From positions 3,449,501 to 3,513,500 of the forward strand of contig NZ_JACBZR010000001.1 in the NCBI RefSeq assembly GCF_013408335.1: a DNA stretch of 64,000 nucleotides, written 5' to 3'. Both the position numbers and the translations under genes were made by a program. Under the pieces are notes generated by a model, which saw only the letters and a list, made by a program, of their open reading frames with translations, had not been told where the DNA came from and ran no database searches. This stretch comes from Nocardioides panzhihuensis (lineage in GTDB: Bacteria > Actinomycetota > Actinomycetes > Propionibacteriales > Nocardioidaceae). Position 1 is the stretch's first letter. Each line of letters begins with the position of its first letter. Below are positions 61,614 to 64,000 of this stretch, one piece after another.

Positions 61614-63398
61614 TCAGCCGCGGAGCGCGGAGGCGAGGTAGGCGAGGCGGGGGTGGTCGGCGGTGGGGAAGGCGGTGACGGTGGCGGTCTCGGCCACCGC
61701 GATCTTCCAGTAGGTCGCACCGGCGACGACGACGAAGTCGGCCTTCGACGAACCATCACCGGACAGGGGCGTCGTGATCAGCTCGGGCTCGCCGAAGGCC
61801 CGCATCGCGGCGAGAACAGCGGAGTCCTCCTCGAGGGCGGCACGGGCGGCGGCGAGGACACCTTCCTGGGCGTCGGGGACGGCGTTGACACGCAGGGTCT
61901 GGATGCGCGGCTCGGCCTCCGGCGAGAGCATGACCTCGATGTCGTAGCGGCCCTTCTCGGCCGGCACCACGGCCAGCGCGACGCCCATGGCACGGGAGAA
62001 GTAGCCGTAGGGCGCGCCGCCCAGCGGCAGCCCGACCTTCGCCCGCGCCTGGGTGATCTGGACGCGCCGGGCGGCATCGGGCGCATCCAGCTCGACGTTG
62101 TCGGCGAACAACGACGGCAGCGCGAAGGCCTCGGCGCCGGCCGGATCGAAGGTACGCAGCCGCTCGACCACCCTCTCCAGCGCCGAGTCGAGCCGCGGCC
62201 GCAGCCCCTTGACCACCGTCGAGAACCGGTGCGGACCACCACCGGCGAGGTCGTCCGACACCAGCGAGCGCAGCGCGGCCATCGAGGTCGGGGAGGCCCC
62301 GGCGTACGTGCTGTTCGACAGCGTGATCACGCCCAGCCCGGTCGCCGGGTGCCAGACCATCCGCGAGCCGTAACCGGGGTAGCCGCCGGAGTGGTGGACG
62401 AACTGCCCGAGCCGGCTGTCGTGGTCGACCATCAGGCCGTAGCCGTAGCCCGTGGCGACCGCCCCGACACCCGCCCCGACACCCGCCTCGGCGCCGGAGA
62501 ACCCGGAGAACCCCAGCGAGGCAGACACCGAGCCGAACCGGTGCAGCTGCTGCATCTCCCGTCGGGACGCCTTCGACAGCGGATGCGCGTCGGCAGCCGA
62601 GGAGAAGGCGCCCAGGAACCCGCCGACCCAGCGCGCCAGGTCGGCGACCGAGGAGTGCAGGCCACCCATCGCCGCGAACGAGCCGGACGGCACCGGCGGG
62701 ATCGCGGCCCATGTCCGCGGACCCTCGAGCCGGTCGCCTGCCCAGGCCGGGTGCAGCGGCGGTACGTGACCGGGGACCCGGTTCGGCACCGCATCGGGCG
62801 AGTAGGCCGAGGAGGTCATCCCCAACGGCGCCAGCAGCTCGTGCTCGATGAAGTCCCGGTTGGCTCCCTCCGGAGACGAACCACCGACGACGTTCTCGAT
62901 CGCGCGCCCGAGCAGCGCATAGCCCAGGTTGGAGTACTCGAACCCGACCCCGGGCTCCTGTCCGGTCGAGAAGCCCCCGTCGAGGAACGTCCCGAAGGCG
63001 TCGTAGGACAACGACTCCTGCCGGTCTCCCCACGGGTCATCGGTCGGCAGCCCGGCCGACATCGAGAGCAGCAGCCGCAGCGTCACCGCCGGCGAGTAGG
63101 CGGAGTAGGGCGCCTGGTCGACGAGCTCGGGCACGTACTGCGCGATCGCCTCGTCCAGGTCGACCAGCCCACGGTCACGCAGCAGAAGCACCGCGGCCGC
63201 CGTGAACGACTTCGACATCGACGCGATCCGAAAGGCGCTCTCCGCGGTCGGCGCCGGACCGCCCTCGGTCGTCGCTCCGAACGCACCGGAGTGGAGCAGC
63301 TCGGAGCCGCGTACGACGCCATAGACCAGCCCCGGAGTCAGGTTCTCCTCGAAGCGCTGGGAGAAGAGCTCGTCGACGACGGTGGTGTTGAGACTCAT
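61614..63398 (-). CDS. beta-lactamase-family serine hydrolase
   Basis: 594 residues. Class C/esterase-type fold: SMSKSF is the SxxK nucleophile near residue 60, GFEYSNLGYALLG holds the YxN motif near 150, and VHHSGGYPGYG is the HxG near 325. A C-terminal domain of about 200 residues resembles the extension of other beta-lactamase-related esterases. No signal peptide is visible. Small internal repeats occur near residues 298-312 (GFSGFSGAEAGVGAGVGAV). ATG 63398 starts at the family N-terminus. Confidence 0.85.
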   Translation of the reverse strand: MSLNTTVVDELFSQRFEENLTPGLVYGVVRGSELLHSGAFGATTEGGPAPTAESAFRIASMSKSFTAAAVLLLRDRGLVDLDEAIAQYVPELVDQAPYSAYSPAVTLRLLLSMSAGLPTDDPWGDRQESLSYDAFGTFLDGGFSTGQEPGVGFEYSNLGYALLGRAIENVVGGSSPEGANRDFIEHELLAPLGMTSSAYSPDAVPNRVPGHVPPLHPAWAGDRLEGPRTWAAIPPVPSGSFAAMGGLHSSVADLARWVGGFLGAFSSAADAHPLSKASRREMQQLHRFGSVSASLGFSGFSGAEAGVGAGVGAVATGYGYGLMVDHDSRLGQFVHHSGGYPGYGSRMVWHPATGLGVITLSNSTYAGASPTSMAALRSLVSDDLAGGGPHRFSTVVKGLRPRLDSALERVVERLRTFDPAGAEAFALPSLFADNVELDAPDAARRVQITQARAKVGLPLGGAPYGYFSRAMGVALAVVPAEKGRYDIEVMLSPEAEPRIQTLRVNAVPDAQEGVLAAARAALEEDSAVLAAMRAFGEPELITTPLSGDGSSKADFVVVAGATYWKIAVAETATVTAFPTADHPRLAYLASALRG

Positions 63399-63539
63399 AC
63401 GGGCGTTCCTTCGGTGCAGAAGTTGCTCGACGCATTGCAGCCTAGAGGCCACAGTTGCATCGTCAGCGCAACACCCACGCCATGCCGCCGCATCGAAGAG
63501 GCAGAGGCCCCGGACACGAGGGCCCAGACGGAGGACAGC

Positions 63540-64000
63540 ATGGACACAGACTTCGACGAGTACGTGGTGACGCGCAGCGGCGCGCTGCTGCGGCTCGCCT
63601 ACCTGCTGACGGGTGACGGTCACCGCGCCGAGGACCTCGTTCAGGACACCCTGGAACGCTTGTGCCGACGCTGGTCGAGGATGACCTACGTCGCCGACCC
63701 GCATGCGTACGCCCGCAAGATCCTGCTCAACCAACACCTGAGCTGGCGCCGCAAACGGGCCTCGAGCGAGCTCGTCGTCGCCGACCTGCCGGAACGAGCC
63801 GGCGAGGACGAGACAGAAGCAGTCGGCGTACGTCACCTGCTCTGGCAGCGCATCGGCGCACTGCCTCCGCGGCAGCGCGCCGTCGTGGTCCTTCGCTACT
63901 ACGAGGATCTTGCCGACGCTGACATCGCCGAGGCGCTCGGCATCTCCGCAGGCACCGTACGCAGCAACGCCATGCGCGCTCTCACCAAGCTGCGCACCCA
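63540..64000 (+). CDS. SigE-family ECF RNA polymerase sigma factor (3' end cut off)
   Basis: The frame runs from ATG 63540 off the window edge, 153 complete codons. Region 2 is DEYVVTRSGALLRLAYLLTGDGHRAEDLVQDTLERL, and region 4 is ALPPRQRAVVVLRYYEDLADADIAEALGISAGTVRSNAMRAL. This matches the actinobacterial SigE-family ECF sigma group. ATG has AGGA four bases upstream. It is divergent from the serine hydrolase with 141 bases between starts. Confidence 0.9.
   Translation, partial: MDTDFDEYVVTRSGALLRLAYLLTGDGHRAEDLVQDTLERLCRRWSRMTYVADPHAYARKILLNQHLSWRRKRASSELVVADLPERAGEDETEAVGVRHLLWQRIGALPPRQRAVVVLRYYEDLADADIAEALGISAGTVRSNAMRALTKLRT

Overview
This is a high-GC (about 70% by eye) actinobacterial chromosome segment. 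It most likely comes from Nocardioides or a close relative. The pointers are the housekeeping order dgt–dusB–glyS … uppS–recO … leuA … era … corC–ybeY–phoH … rsmE–dnaJ–hrcA … hemW, a two-gene locus for 10-methyl (tuberculostearic-type) fatty acids, IdeR-, Zur-, BioQ- and LexA-type operators, and many GTG and apparently leaderless starts. There are no rRNA or tRNA genes, CRISPR arrays, insertion sequences or phage genes. No gene-free stretch exceeds 300 bases.

Layout. 1–8 kb: 3' part of a GntP permease, a DinB-like protein, dgt, a divergent Rrf2 regulator/quinone-reductase-like pair, a secreted peptidoglycan-hydrolase-like protein with a possibly structured leader, and dusB. 8–16 kb: a lipoprotein, glyS, several small or poorly known genes, a decayed isoprenyl-transferase gene, an aldo/keto reductase and an aminopeptidase-like hydrolase. 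16–20.5 kb: bioB-bioA-bioF-bioD behind two BioQ-like operators. 20.5–23.8 kb: znuA-znuC-znuB-zur behind two Zur boxes. 23.9–26.7 kb: uppS, yibE/F and recO on the minus strand. 26.8–36.5 kb: a voltage-sensor-like membrane protein, a Ser/Thr kinase whose outer domain matches two tandem lipoproteins at 34.8–36.5 kb, a MocR regulator/EamA exporter pair, and leuA with a leucine-rich leader peptide and attenuator. 36.5–43.5 kb: era, a siderophore-interacting protein, small enzymes and the methyltransferase/FAD-oxidoreductase pair for 10-methyl fatty acids. 43.5–52.1 kb: corC, ybeY, phoH, rsmE, dnaJ and hrcA with a CIRCE operator. 52.2–55.7 kb: an IdeR-box gene (DUF2470), a DUF3097 protein, PspC, hemW and an acetyltransferase. 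55.8–61.5 kb: the SOS mutasome imuA-imuB-dnaE2 behind a LexA box. 61.6–64 kb: a beta-lactamase-family serine hydrolase and, divergently, the 5' part of a SigE-family sigma factor.

The conserved minus-strand backbone is interrupted by accessory or plus-strand modules (biotin, zinc, kinase, leuA surroundings, fatty-acid methylation). Two families of short dispersed inverted repeats occur. Family A is a nested palindrome with core GTGACGTCTCGGC. It sits directly behind gene 3' ends at four places (23.8, 49.0, 55.7 and 61.5 kb). Family B has the core GGTCTCGACAAGCTCGACC. It occurs near 16.0 and 18.65 kb, and once in frame inside the FAD-oxidoreductase gene at 42.3 kb.
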